From Oxyruncus cristatus (lineage: Eukaryota > Chordata > Aves > Passeriformes > Cotingidae), in the NCBI GenBank assembly GCA_013399855.1, contig VXAY01006963.1:1-64000 (forward strand): 64,000 nucleotides of DNA, in the 5' to 3' direction. The notes under the pieces were generated by a model. That model ran no database searches. It was given only the letters and a program-made list of their open reading frames with translations, and was not told where the DNA came from. This document shows, piece after piece, positions 1 through 13,438 of this stretch. Made by a program: the position numbers and the translations under genes. Each line of letters opens with the position of its first letter. The first letter of the stretch is position 1.

Positions 1-3000
1 TTTATTATTTTTATTATTTTTAAATTGTGTGCAATTAAAGTAAAAATAATTGGGGAAGGTTGCCTAGTGAGGGGTGAACTGGAGTTTTGGTACTGCTGCA
101 AGCTCATCCCAAGCATACAGCATGATATGGATGGATTTTTTGCCTCCCAGAGGTTTCTGACAGCTGATAATGTTTGCTATTGCAGTGTTTCAGTTTCTGT
201 TTGAAGTAACCTGCAACCATAACACATTATTGAAGCTATGAAAAAGATTTCCTACTCCAAACTAGAGTAACATCCCATATGTACAGGGCAGTTCCTAAAC
301 CATGCCCTGCTAAGCATCCTCTCCCATGGGAGAGACCCTTCTGCACCAGCCCTTTGGGGTTTGATATCCCTGCCCAGTGCCTTATGCTTGTACTCGCATG
401 ACTTCTTTCTCCACACAGCCTTGGCCACCAGCAGATTTTCTTGAGTGCTTTCTTTGAAAATCTAACAAAAATATATCCAGAGTACTCTCACAGTCTTCCC
501 TATTAGTCATAGCTTTAAAATATCTAAGCAGTTTATTTTAAGCCACTCCATCTAATTCTATGTCTCTAATCAAATTATCCTGCTGTTAGCTGTTCTCTCA
601 GTAATCCTCAAAAAATTGCTTCTCAGCTGAGCTGATTTGTAACAAAGTCTGCTCCACAAGCTCAGTTTTGGGGCCAGAGCTCTTGGTCTCTCCACCCTCA
701 CCCAGAGCTTTTAAAGTCTTAAATTTCTTCTTGGGGTTGTTTTACCTGAATAAGACAAGGTGATATCACACTGCTGAAGAGCTCCACAAGCAAAGCCCAT
801 TTCAGGGGACTTCAAAATCAATTTATAACAGTTCATGGCTTTTTTATATACTCCAGAAATCATTGAGAAGGTGTTGAATGAGACAAGGCAACCCACCAGC
901 TGGGGTGTAAATTTTTTGCCCCGTGAGTGGCAGTCAAGAGCTGGCTTTTTTTTCATGAAAGTGAAAGAAATATTAATAATATTATTGTTTGGTGGAGGAA
1001 AACCAAAGGGGAAGGGAGATCAGTTTTCTGCTCACTAGAATGGCTAATTGCTAATGAGCTTCTGTCTCTGAATCAGTTTAAGAAATCAAGAAGCATCTTT
1101 TCCCCAGTTTAGTGGAGTACTTTCACCATGATGCTAATATGTACTTGAAACAAGACTTTGCCAAATGAGAACTCTTGTTAGTGTTATAATAGACAAATAA
1201 TGTCTACTAGGGCATATAAATAGTCAAATGGATGCTAGAGAAGGATCTTGTTCTCCTGTTTCCCCCAGTGAGAGATATAGCTACTGGGCCATCAGACCTC
1301 TCTTAATTGCCTATTCTTGCTCTGGGGCAGCAAATGTTTAATTATTTCTATAGAGAAGAATAATTCCCACAAAAGAGACTGGTATGATGGAGTCTGGTAA
1401 TGATACTGCTTTGCTGAATATGGTGTGTGGTTTTAATATCACAATGCTCTTCCAGAAGTACAATGTCCTTGGTCATTCTTTCCAGACACTAAAAGTTGAA
1501 GCTTGGCAGTTACTGAGCCTGAGGAAACTGCTTCTTTTAACTTTCAGAAGTTTTTTCCTTTTCTGTGTGCATGTCTAATTCTTTACTTTTAATTTCATAT
1601 GGATTGAGTGTTCTCTCATGCCTTTCCTCCCCACCTCAAAGGATCTTGTGGCAGAAAGCTAAGAGATAAGGCTTTGCTGAAACAGAGAAAAAGAAGAAAT
1701 GTAACCAATTGCAATGACAAGCTCGGACTAGGTATTTTAATACACGCTCAAATGAATTCCTGCTTGCCTAATGCACTGTGTAACTCAATGTAGTAGTTTA
1801 GGCCACAAGAAAAGGCAGAACAAAAGAAAATAGGAAGAATCTAAGAGAAAGAGAAGAACCCACCCATATTTCCAGGGAGGGATGAATACATTTTTAGTAC
1901 ACAAGTATTTTAGGTGAATTGTGTCTATTTCTGACCAGAGTCATCTAGACCAAAGGAGACAAGCTGATGAGAGTCATCAGTGGGATTCCCATGAGCAGCC
2001 TGGTCTGATAGACATACACTACTCTCAATTAACTCCTATTCTCACACAAGGCCAAAAATGAAGTAAAATGGCTGTGAGGCTACTGGGTGAGACTGGGGAT
2101 AAGACAAAGTTTGACAGACTCACCAAACATAGTATCTCCTCTGACAAAGCTTCACCTAGTGCCTGGAATGAATGCCAGGTGTATCTTCATTCCACTGAAT
2201 AGGAGGAACTGCGATATCTGCCTTGAAAATTATTCAGGATGATATAATTTTGTACTACTCTTTATTTAAAGACCTGGAAGGAAAATTGCCTTGTCACTGT
2301 CTTACACTGATTTTTGTTTGGTTGGGTTTTTTTCGGGAGGGAGTGTTGATTTTGTTTGGTTAGTTGGGTGTTGTATTTACAGTGTTTGGAAATAGAAGGA
2401 GATTTCATTTTACTCGTACTTGATCAAGTAATGGAGAATGACAAAGGAGACAAATGGCAAGAGGGAATAAAATTTAGAAATTCATCAGATGGAAATGCAA
2501 TGACTAATCCATGATAATTCAGGGATTAATGGGCTGAATCTGGTATGATCCTAGGACTTTTATTTTCCTCCTTCCAGTCAAAGACAAAACTTCCCCTTAT
2601 GGCTAAATACAGGGTAATGATGAAAAAAATCCTCATTTTTAACATATTTGGGGAGAGTTTTCCAGAATGAAAAGGAGGAGGAAGACCTGTTTGAATGACT
2701 GCAAATTTAAAGGACTAGATTAACAGGAAGATGTTTCTAACTAAGTGAATGTTATTTTCATGCAATATGAGTTCTGCATATATGGGCAGGCAAATACCAA
2801 ATCTATTATAATTCACTCCATATTGGATGGCAGCTAATGAACTCTTGGCTTCAACATGTTTGGATAGTGCAGTACCTTAATTCTTCTCCTTTCTGTTAAT
2901 GAGAAGAACAGCAGCTGGGAGGAACATTTGCTGCGGGCAGAGTGTAGACTGCATTAAGGGTCAAACATTTAAGCAGAACATTTCAACAGGGATGCAGAAC

Positions 3001-3310
3001 CCTTTTACCCATTTAGGTTTCAGCTGTGAACATGTTCCATCTTGTTTAAAACTGAGCCTCTTAGAATGCCTCTGCAAAAGCTGAGAAATACTAGAAATTA
3101 AGATTGCCTTTACCCTTGAAGCAAAGGGTCAGAAGAATGAAGTAAGAATATCCCCTTATTTTTTTATGTTAACAAATACTTGGTGTCATTTTAGTATGTG
3201 TAGGTATGGTACTATATGCCCCAGAGTTTGAAAGTGAGTCCTTTGCAGAGACGGCATTCTGACAGATACTTGGCAGAACTTTTATTAAATCAGACATAAG
3301 CCCTGGGAGA

Positions 3311-3415
3311 CCTAAAAACCAAAACAACAACAAAAAACCCCCAACAAAACAAAACAACAACAAACAACCCCAAACAAAAAAAACCAAACCAAAACAAAAA
3401 AACCCCAACTAATAT
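3311..3415. repeat. A/C-rich simple repeat (CAAAACAAC type)
   Basis: About 100 bases of A and C with almost no G or T. Mirror G/T-rich versions occur at about 2310-2370 and 5775-5835. Such tracts give misleading Phe/Gly/Leu-rich reading frames on the opposite strand. Confidence 0.85.
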
Positions 3416-3819
3416 TCCAAGTTTGAAACAAAATTCTGAGAAAAAACCAAAGCATAGTAACATCCCACATTTCTGAATATAGAACTTTAAATAACTTTGT
3501 GGAGTTGAACATTGCGGGTGAAGTTATAACGACCCTAAGCCTCAAACCCTTAAGAAGTAGCAATCTGGGTCTAAACTATCACTGTAACTTCTTTTCACAC
3601 ACTTGATTAGTCACATATAATGGCTTCCATGGCTTATCATTTCTTTAGTTCTACCTGCAATCTAAGGATTTTATTTTCTGCCAGCAGTAGCAGCAATTTT
3701 CTGTTCAGTAGTCCTCCTGTATTTGACTGCCATGAATTTGTCTAATCACTCCTCTAAATTCACAGTTTCGCAGGTCAAAGAATTTCACAGTTCATCTATG
3801 TATTATTTGCATTCATGTG

Positions 3820-4110
3820 TTTTAAATTAACCACCTGTTAAGTTTTTTTTATGCCCTTGGCCCTTGTGTTCTAAGAAGCAGTAACTGAATTTCCTCTGTT
3901 TGCCTTCTTTCTTAAGTGGTTGTACCACTTGTCTTTCATAAGTGGTTGTACCACTTGTATTTCATAAGTGGTTGTATCTGTCATACTTCCTAGTCAGCCT
4001 CCTTTCCAGACTAAAGTACCCCAGTCTAGCTTATGTGCTCTCTCAGTGAAGCTACTCCACACCTTGAACCATATTTGTCATTCTACCTGGTAGTTTTGCT
4101 AGCCGTTTCA
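3820..4110 (+). mobile_element. Old CR1-like LINE 3' fragment
   Basis: The text TTAACCACCTGTTAAG...CCCTTGGCCCTTGTG, followed by CTTTCCAGACTAAAGTACCCCAGT and then CTCTCTCAGTGAAGCTACTCCACACCTTGAACCATATTTGTC, parallels the 3' untranslated region of vertebrate CR1/L3-type LINEs (the 'ccaggctgaaaagccccagt...ctctcagcc' block). It is clearly degraded and has no coding capacity. The 26-bp hairpin repeats at 3914-3976 lie inside it. The assignment is from recalled family resemblance. Confidence 0.55.
3914..3976. repeat. 26-bp tandem repeat with self-complementary core
   Basis: AAGTGGTTGTACCACTT begins at 3914 and again at 3940, and a third partial copy (AAGTGGTTGTA) begins at 3966, so the period is 26 bp. 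Each core is a 7-bp inverted repeat (AAGTGGT / ACCACTT) with a 3-base loop. The spacer differs by one base between copies (CTTTCAT / ATTTCAT). Confidence 0.9.
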
Positions 4111-7100
4111 TCTGCTTTTCTAGATGAAGGACCCCACAACCATATGAAGACAAAAATTCTCATTGTCTTTGAAACAGCTGAGTTGCTTGCCAACTCGGGA
4201 ACTGATCCTCTTTGGCTTGGGTACTATCCAAGGGCTTTCTCACAGATTCAGTTTTTATAAGGCAACACTGAAGTGTGAATTTCCACTCCCAACCGGAGGA
4301 AAAAAAAAGGCACTTATGGGGCTTCTGACTGATTGTGCTTATGGTGAAAGGTGATGCTCCAGCAGTGACATTTACTAACTCACTCGTCCTATGTGCCTGA
4401 ATACACACTCACAAAAAAACCCAATGCAAGCAGCTTTGTACATTATACTTTTAGAAGAGGAAATGTACACCTCTGTTTGCCCTTATCACTAATGAAAAAA
4501 CCACTTCCTCCCCAACCCCGCCCCAGCTCTCTCCACAAAGAAATAGAAACAGAAAATCTTAAACCTTCCTGAATAAGGTGACCACCACAACATCTTTTCA
4601 CCAGTCCCCATGAAATTGCTCTCATTAGCAACTGTTTGCCCTGTCCTGAAAGGATGGGATTGCTGATGACCAAGTTAGTCAAACATCTGATCAGTCTGTC
4701 AATCTGCCCTCTCTCTCTTGCTCCCACCAATTATTTTTCAGACAGGGACATGACCATGCAGAAGAACATTAAAAGGAACATTACAAAAGGAACAATATAT
4801 GTAAACAAAGCTTATCGTTCAGATTCAATGAACAAAGAGATCAAAAAACTTGGTCATCTGTAAGAATAGTCAAGCTCTCTGATTGGGAAATAGAAGTTCT
4901 ATTTTCAATTGCAAATATTGTTCAGGTGTACTGAGTGCAATCAGTCAATCACAGAAAGGGAAAACATTTCTATGACACTAGGACAAAAGCAGTCCACAGG
5001 AGCTTGTGGCAGCAAAATCAAGTGAGACAAATAATTTACATTTTCTTACTTACAAAACCAGTATCACCAGAGCTAGATAAATTATTGAAAAAGTTGTCAA
5101 ATAAATAGCCTAGTGGATATGATCACCAATTTGCTTATTGAACACATGTGTACAGGTGCTCCTCCAATACCCTCCAAAAGTAATTATCTGATAGAAGCGT
5201 TAATGTGTCTTTTCTCCTTCTCAGCTTTTTGAAATGAATATCCTTGGTGCAATTCTGCCACCCACTCAGGATTTTCGGACTTTGATACTGTTCCCATGCA
5301 AATGATAGGAGAAGACTTTCTCTACCAGACCATGCATGCCTTCAAGGCTAGGAGGCCTGACCAGTGATTTTTGTTCAGTCACATCTAAAAATGTGGTAAA
5401 GAAGGAGAAACCATTTTAAAATATTTTAGATTAGCAAGTAGGAAGTGCTAATTGCTTTAATTTGACGGCAAAAATAGGGACATAAATGACAGCCAGTTCT
5501 AGCTATAGAGTATCAAGGTAATTCTGCTGGGATTAGATGGAGTCAGTGAAGCTAACCAGATTTTTGGCACATGAAACCCCCTCATATATATTTGCCCATT
5601 TCTAGATAACATCAGTTTCTGCTGAGATTGGAGTAGTCTGGAGGGGAAGCATTTGAAAACCAGAGCCAGTGGTCTTTTCTAACTTGGAGTTTCCAATCAG
5701 CATATAGTTAGTTGTTCTTTATGGTTAGTCTTTTATGGAGCCATAAAAGATTCTAACACACCCATTGGCCTTTGTTTATTTTTTGTGGTTAGGGTTTGTT
5801 TTTTTTGGTTGTTCTTTGTTTGGTTGGGTTTTTTTTACTTCTGTGTTCAAATGTTCATGTTTCTGAGCCAAAAGACTAAGCAGTATTGAGGTTTTTCAGC
5901 ACGAAGGAACAAAACTGAAATTGAGATTCTAAAATACTTGTGATTTCTGAGTGGATAAAGTACTGTCATGAAAACACCAGTTCAGCCTGGTTTCTGTGTC
6001 AGACTTAGATCTGGCTGGGTTTGGTTTCCTGTTCTGTTTTTAAGTTATATCTGTCCAAAGCAGAAGGTTTGAGATTTCTACAATTGCTTGAGATGGTTCT
6101 TCATGAGTCTAGAAAAACCTCCTAGACTTTGATCCTTTAGAATCCAGATCTTGAGTCACACTGAAGACCAAACAGGCCTTAAAATGTAAACATTGATCTA
6201 AAAATAATTCTGATGCAGATGTCACTTCTTGAGCTGTACTACTTAGTAGAAAAACAAGAACTCAAACTGCTTATAGAAAAATACCACCACCTTTATTACT
6301 ATACAATTACCTGTCTCAGCCTATGCCTGCCTAATTTTCATGCTGTAGACACGGAGTCACCATTGAAGCAGGGGTGTGAATTCATTTTTCCTGTGTCTCT
6401 GGTGAGTGCCATAATGACCAGGTATTATAATCAGTTTTATTTATTCCAATTAATATTTTTATTTATATGGAGTACCAGTGGATTGAAACAAACTCTATGG
6501 ATGCCGGAAAAGCATTCACCTAGAATATCTTACATCTTCAGCCTCTGCTCACTGAAGACTCTCCTAGATCTCATCTATGCTAAGTGACTACTAGAATGGT
6601 CACTGTTGGCTAACAGGCTATATTAGATGGAAATTGGAGCCTTGCTTTTTATTTTGAACTTTGAAAGAGTTCTGCTGAATCCATAACCCTTGTGAAGGTT
6701 TCACAATGAAACTTATATGAAAACTATTTCATATGAAATAAATGAGGGGTTTTTAATATGAATTTTCCTTGCAGAACAATTCTTGATCAACTCTAGTATG
6801 TGCATGATGAGCCTTACATTTCTAGTCTCTTTTAAGGTCCATGACTAAATTAATTTCTAGGAAAGGATGGAGAATGAGAATATTTTGTTGTTGAGTGTGT
6901 CATTTATATGACACAGGAATATAACCTTGGATTATCAAATGCCTTAGCACCAGTACACCAATAACTTTGAATTGATAAAGGAGTTGGGTTGGAAAATTTT
7001 GTCCTCAACTATCTGCAGAGCAAAATTAAAAAGATAAGTAAATCCAAGGTTTTAGAAGGCTATATGAAGAGAAATACTAGTCATGAACAGCTGGTAATAT

Positions 7101-10100
7101 TTTTCTGCCTTGACCCTTCTCCTTGCATTTAAGTAGCTCTACCATGAATTTGGTCCACTGAATATGGGCAGCTTAGGAAAATATTGGAAGAAAAGACTTT
7201 TTCGCCCTGTCTCATGGTTCCCCTTTCTCCGTGAGATCCAGTTCTCAAAGCTCCAGAGCCAGGTTTGCATCAGAACCTCTAGGGGTGAAAGTGTAGAGAG
7301 ATGTCAGATGTGAAGTATCTGCTGTGAATGACACTCAAAATTACCCAGTATTTTTATCACAGGGAGTACAGAGTCCGCTGTTTCAGCTTCAAGACTGTGC
7401 TGACATTAAAAAAACAATCAGGAGAAAACAGCTGCCTAACATGTGCTAATGCTTTTTGTGAGCCAAAGAGCTCTGAAGGTATCAGCTCAAAGTGGAAAAT
7501 AGACATGTTGAATTGGATATGGGCATGCATCAGTCAAGAGCTACATATGTATTACCAGATAGGGAAGCACTTTCTTTGAGTTTCTGGGATCAAGCATGTT
7601 TCTCAGGTGTATCCTGATTTCATATCAGGGCATAAGCTAGCCACCACCTTCCCTTGCAGCTCCATTGCCACAGAGAACAACCCAGGCGCATGAGTGGGAG
7701 CAGCTTTGGCTACTAGAGCTGGTTTCCCTGTCTGTGACCAGAACACTAAGATTTGAGGACAGTCAAAATGACGACAATCCTTGCTTTTTGGCTGGAGATG
7801 AATACGTCAAATTCAATCCAGAAATCATAAATTTGTACAGTAAGGATGTGATACACTGATAGAGCTGTGGTAGACCCACTTAGCAAGCTCCAGGGTGTCT
7901 TCTCTGGAAAATCCTTCCAGCAGTGTGTTCCACTTGTTACTTTTTACTGAGGTACTGACATGGATTTCTCTTGCTTACTTTTCACAAATTTTATACCAAT
8001 TTTAAGGTATATGTGAATTTTGAAATGTAAGGAGTATGGCATTTTGAAAGGAACACTATTCATTGTCATAGCCTGGCTAAGAAACTGAACACATTTTCCA
8101 TTAGTCAGCTTGCCTTCAGACCTGGGGCCATGCTAATGATTGTATTCAGCTAAGAAATGTCAGGTCAGCCTTAGGTGGTGCTCACAGATATTACAGTCAT
8201 GGTGTCTCCATCATAGATGTGCTGAAGGGAGCATGTGCATACACATTGGTATAGATATTGAGAAAATAAGGGAGGGAAACTTATTCATTTAATTGCCACA
8301 GCTAACCACCTTCCCCAGTAAAAGGAGCTTCTTCAACCATCTTAAAAGAGGATGTGCTCTTCTGTATGGGACACCAGAAAGGACATTCTTATGAAAGAAA
8401 TTTCTATCAAGACTTTAACAGCAATCCCTTTCCTTTCCTGTCTGCTTCCAATCCTGAAGTGGCTATTTGGATCCAGCATTACCCAGGGGCTCTCAAACAC
8501 AGCTGTCAGAAGAGTGCGCAGGAATCCAAGCAAGTTGCGCTAACTCAAGAAAACTTGGGTCCAGTCTCTGGCCACACCCTACTGGAAGTACATGTGGCCC
8601 AGCCAGATCAGAGGCGTTTTCGCCACTGGAGAACCAATGGACAAGACCTGGGTCATCCGTGCCTGCCAAGGTTACAGTGGGAAATCAAAGGACCATGGCA
8701 AGATTTCAGTTTTAGTAACACTGTTATTGGTAATGATGACCAAGACATTTTGAAATATCAACATCATTTAATTGTGTGTGTTTGTATACACTTGGTCTTT
8801 CTTTTCTTTTTTTTTAAATCAGTTTGTCCTCTCATCCTCTCTGAAATAATATTCACAGTCCTAAAGGAGTGTGGTTGTGCACATTTACTCACCAACAAGA
8901 TCAGTCTGTTTTCACATAGGAGCAATATGCTTTTGTCCAGAAACCTACAGTGCCTACCACGAAGAGGTGCACTGCCACGAACCCATTCTGAGGATCTTAT
9001 TCACATATCCTGAAGAATCCTGGCCCTCATGGGTGCTTTGATAATCTATGGCTTTCTTGTTTACATTACCTGTTATCTGTTGAGCAACAGCTGTTTGCAT
9101 AACAGCTTCTCTTCTTTCATGTCAAGACTCCTGAATCTTCTTCCCAAAATATTCCTGCCTTTGACCTGACACTGCATCTGCTCTAGCCACTGAGGCTATT
9201 CAAGGCTAGATCTTCCACTTCACTGGATGGGAAAACTTCCCTTGAAGTCTGCAGACTCTTCTCAGTAGAACATTCTTGACTGAAAGATTTGGTTTAACTG
9301 ACGCAGGTATGCATATACTCTTGTGCCCAAAAACCACCACAGGACCTTCTTAAGTTTTCCATAGATGCCTGGGGAATTTAACATAGCTCTCCTGCCCTAA
9401 GGTGGAGCTCAGTGTGACTGGGAGGTAATTTGGCTGAAGTCCTTCTTAGTTTTACTATCATAATACCCCACTCTGTGTCTTGGCTATGGACTAATTGGAA
9501 GGAAAGAAAGTCAAGTTCCCTAAATTTCCCCTGGATAAGAAAGGGAATACAGATGTGGTGACTAACAAACTGACCTCACTTGGAAAAAACAGCAGCATCT
9601 TCTTCATCCACGTCTTCTCAGCTGGCCACATGGCTGGCAGGAGACCAAGGTATTCCTCAAAAGACAGGTGTGTAGCCTTCACATAAACAGGCTGTTGGAA
9701 GGTACTGATAAGCCAGGTCTGAGGCAGTGCCAGGTTTTACCCTGGAGCAGGCAGAAAAGGCAGCAGTACATGGCATTACTGCTTATCTGGATTCCTCTGT
9801 GTGGAGTCCAGAATTACAGCTCCAAGGTTGATATGGTCCAGTGTCTTTTTGAACCTGTCTGCCACCTTTACAATTATTATGAAAGACTCAAGTTCTATAA
9901 ACCAATTTTAATTCCAGCCCCAAATTAATTGTCCCTTATCATTATGCCTAAGAGCAGAAGACATTGCAGCTGGTACTGGAGAGATTAAAATTGAACAGCA
10001 GGGAAGAGACTGAGTTAGTTCATCTAACCTTAGGCACATTAAAGTTGCACATCTAGCATAAGCTATTTGCCTGGGCTCTCCCTCCAGTCAAAGAACTGAC

Positions 10101-13100
10101 GTAGAGTGATTCACTGCATCCTAAGAATAGCCTGAGGTAGGTGGGGTGAATCACCCTGAGGAATTGCCTGGCTCTCTCAGTGAAGAGATTTTTGCCAGAC
10201 AGCTTTGATGACAAGCCTTTCTTTTAGGTGCTTAAGATGAGATGAATCCCACCTCAAAATGTTCAAACTCACTGTCTTTCTGAAACAAGGAAGAGCAGTA
10301 AATTGTATGAGAATGCAATCAGGTGCTGTTTTTAAGTGGCAGCCTTTACTCAACAGAGTAATAATACTGCATGGATTTCCCAGGGAAGGTGAAGAGTGAC
10401 TGGAGGCCCAGCATGGTGCAATCTGGGTCCCTGCTCAGAGGCTCTGGTGAGAAGTGCGAAGGTTTTCTTTTCACCTTTGCTCCCTGGTATGGCTCCAGTC
10501 CTGACAGCCGCTGATTTGCATTCCTCTCGTATTTCCACATCGTGCTCTTTAAGGTCTCCATTTAGCCTCACAACAAACAAGCTGCAAAGAGTTGCTATAC
10601 CCACCTTTTAGACAGGTAAAGCTTACGCCTCATGACCCTGAGTGCAGTGGCAGGCATGATGGCACGTGAAAGCCATCTGAATCACTGCCTTGAGTCCTAG
10701 ACAGGGAGCTGTGATGGACCACCCTGTTATACAGTCCAGACACATGATTCCCTGTGGGAAAGTCACCACCAAACATTGACTCTCAGTGTGTCCATTTCAC
10801 CAACACCCCATGGACAACCCTGCTGAAGGACTTCCAGTAGTTACACCATAAAAAAAAAAAATAGGAAAAGGATTAATCCAACAATGTTTGTTTTATACCA
10901 AGCACAAGATTTGTCGAAAAATAAAACAATCCATGTCAAAATCAAATATTTATAGAGGATTTATAGAGGATAAAATGCTCTGAGGTATAAACTCATTATC
11001 TTTCTTCTCAGGCTACGGTCTTCTAATGAGACAAGAATATCAGACACACGACAGTGAAATCATCATCTGAATTAGCCATATTCGTGTCCAGTTTTGTCAA
11101 TATTTTTTTGTTCAAAGACCCGAGGATGACAGGTTTTAGATCCTTTTGTGTGCTACCTGTTAAATTTTACTTGTGTAAATATTTGCACATTTAAATCAGT
11201 AGCCCTAAATGCCTCCTTTTTTACTGTGCAAAAGTAATTTCTTCATAGAGGACAGGATGGTACAAGCAGCGTCCTTGCAATGCCGTTCAGGCAGGAAACA
11301 AGGCCTGGTACAGCCATGGATAAAAACCTGCTTTTTCAAAGAACTGTCAGGATGTTTCTGGTTATCTGATAGCTTAATCAGAGGTCAGAAGGCTAGTCCC
11401 TGCAAAGATTACCCAAAATTTGAATAGCTGCTGAGCAATCAATATCTGTTTATACAGAAGGTCCTGAAGAATTCCTGTTTTTGGTGGTCTATGTATTTTT
11501 GAGGACATAGGTCCTCAAAGGTATTTAAAAAAATAGACACCAGAACAGTGGCCTCGGCGGTGCTCCCACAGTTCCTGTTTTCTATTGTTTCAGAGGAGAA
11601 AGAAAAGCCTAGTGCCTCTCGCACAGCCCACATTTGTCTGGAATCATGTCTGATACCACTTCCCTGCAAGCTGCCCTGCAAGGAAAGCAAACCCACTTAT
11701 TTTTAGCCTTTTTTTCTTTCAGTGACACTGGCAAGGTCCTCCTGTTTGCCATTTCCCCAGTTTGCACCCTCTACACAAGGGAATTGGGACCCTGTGGTAA
11801 ATGTTAGGTGCATCCTGATGGTAATCATCTCAAAAGGGTCTCTATGTGAACAAGAGGGGCCCTTCTCCATGGTGGATGGGAAGGCTACCTCCATAGGAAG
11901 CCATTAAGGGCAGTGAGAGGTGGCCCAGGGCTTCAGCAGTGCTGCTCTGTCTGCCCCCCCATTCTGTGCCCAGCTGCCCCCATCTGCAGCCTGGGGAGTA
12001 CCAGAGTTGGTCCATGCAGAGCCACTCAAAATGTGACAGCGAGTTTTAAAATTTTCTCTTCCTTCTTAGGATTCACAGCTCAGAGAAAAGGAATTGTGTG
12101 AAGTTACTCACACATGATTTTGCATTAGTCAAGCAACTTAGAGAGAAAAAAACCAAAATCCATGATGAGCATTCATAACCCTTTAAAAATATTACACCCA
12201 CTTGTATCTGCAAAATGATAGATTGAAACAGTCTCTCATATTCCTTATGATTGTATGAACATCAGAGCTTAGCAAAAAAGAAGAGAGGGAAAGTGTGTGT
12301 GTGGGGGTGTTTGCCTGCAGACAGCAAAAATAGAATGACATTTTTGCAAACTACTTTTCCAATCTTCCAGGAGTGATTTCTATACAAAATATGACACAGG
12401 CAAGAAATCTGCTGGTCCACAGACTTCTGCAGGTTATGATCCATCAGTCTTAATTTCTGTTCAACAGATGATGACTGACAATGTATAATTCACCAACTAG
12501 TTCACCTTACTTTTTAGATGTTGACTCTATGGCTGCACAGCCTTTGTGTTCCTCAGCATTGGTTCAGGGGGCAGGAACAAGATAAACTTAGCATCTGTAT
12601 AAAAGAATCAGCTTACTAACAGAAACACTGCATGATAATAGTCCTTAATCTGAGTTTCTTGTAAGAATCTCTAAGGGTGATTATTAAAAATTATTTCAAG
12701 CCCATGCTACCTGAGTACTTTAGTCAAAGGTATTAGAGATTAGTGTGAGCAAAATGTGAGCAAATTTTGGAATGGAAACCTTGGACAGAATGTGAATAGG
12801 AATCTCTTTCGGCTTCAAGAGTGGCTGGCTGACTTACCCCAATGGACTCAAAGAAGTCAGATACCATCTACCAATAGTGAGGGGAAGCAAACAATGTACT
12901 GTAGAAAACAGACCACAGATCATGAGTATTGTACTGCTTTTGAAATAGTATGAGATGGGCAGAACTGTGATTTTGACACTGTTTTGACAGGATCCTATTT
13001 TGGACCTACCAACTAGCCCATTCAGTTCAAGACACAGGATGGCTCAGAGTCTGCTAAAACTATTTCTTCCCTAGTTCCCTCTAATAATATGAGCATTTGG

Positions 13101-13432
13101 GTCTCATTTTCAAAGAAGGCCACATACAGACAGGAAGATTTACCCAAGGATGCTGGTAATGAGACATCACAGTCCTTACTGAAGCCTCAACAACTGAAAT
13201 GCAGTTTCATAACAACCTTTATTCTGCTTGAAGATTTATTACAATTTTTAAAGCAACTCAAAAACAAGACACAGCTCCATCAACTCTACAGCTTGAACAA
13301 AACTTCAAGGAGGCATGTTTTCACTGTTGCCTTGTAAAGGCAATTTACAACCTGCTTTACCCTTCACCTCCTCAAAGACAATTTTAAAACAAAGTAATTT
13401 TAATGTTTTAAAGACAATTAACATAACAGAGC

Positions 13433-13438
13433 TTTATT
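13433..13438 (-). terminator. Candidate distal polyadenylation signal of PIK3R1
   Basis: Reverse complement reads AATAAAGC, followed within 15-30 bases by TTGTCTTT and later TTGTTTT, a usual arrangement of hexamer plus U/GU-rich downstream element. It is the last good hexamer before gene-free sequence. Alternative hexamers exist closer to the stop codon. Confidence 0.45.

Larger units (their letters stand above)
1..13400. other. Apparently gene-free sequence downstream of PIK3R1
   Basis: I find no exon, RNA gene or intact element here apart from the CR1-like fragment at about 3.8-4.1 kb and simple G/T- or A/C-rich tracts. The longest open frame in the whole window (8354-9013, plus strand, 219 codons) lies here, but it resembles no family I know and has a run of Phe from a poly(T) stretch. 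A gene-poor flank is expected, because human PIK3R1 also borders a long gene desert on its 3' side. Confidence 0.6.

Noticed and set aside
3169..3563. Phe/Leu/Gly-rich minus-strand frames resembling membrane proteins
   Set aside because: They are produced by the A/C-rich simple repeat at 3311-3415, not by a gene.
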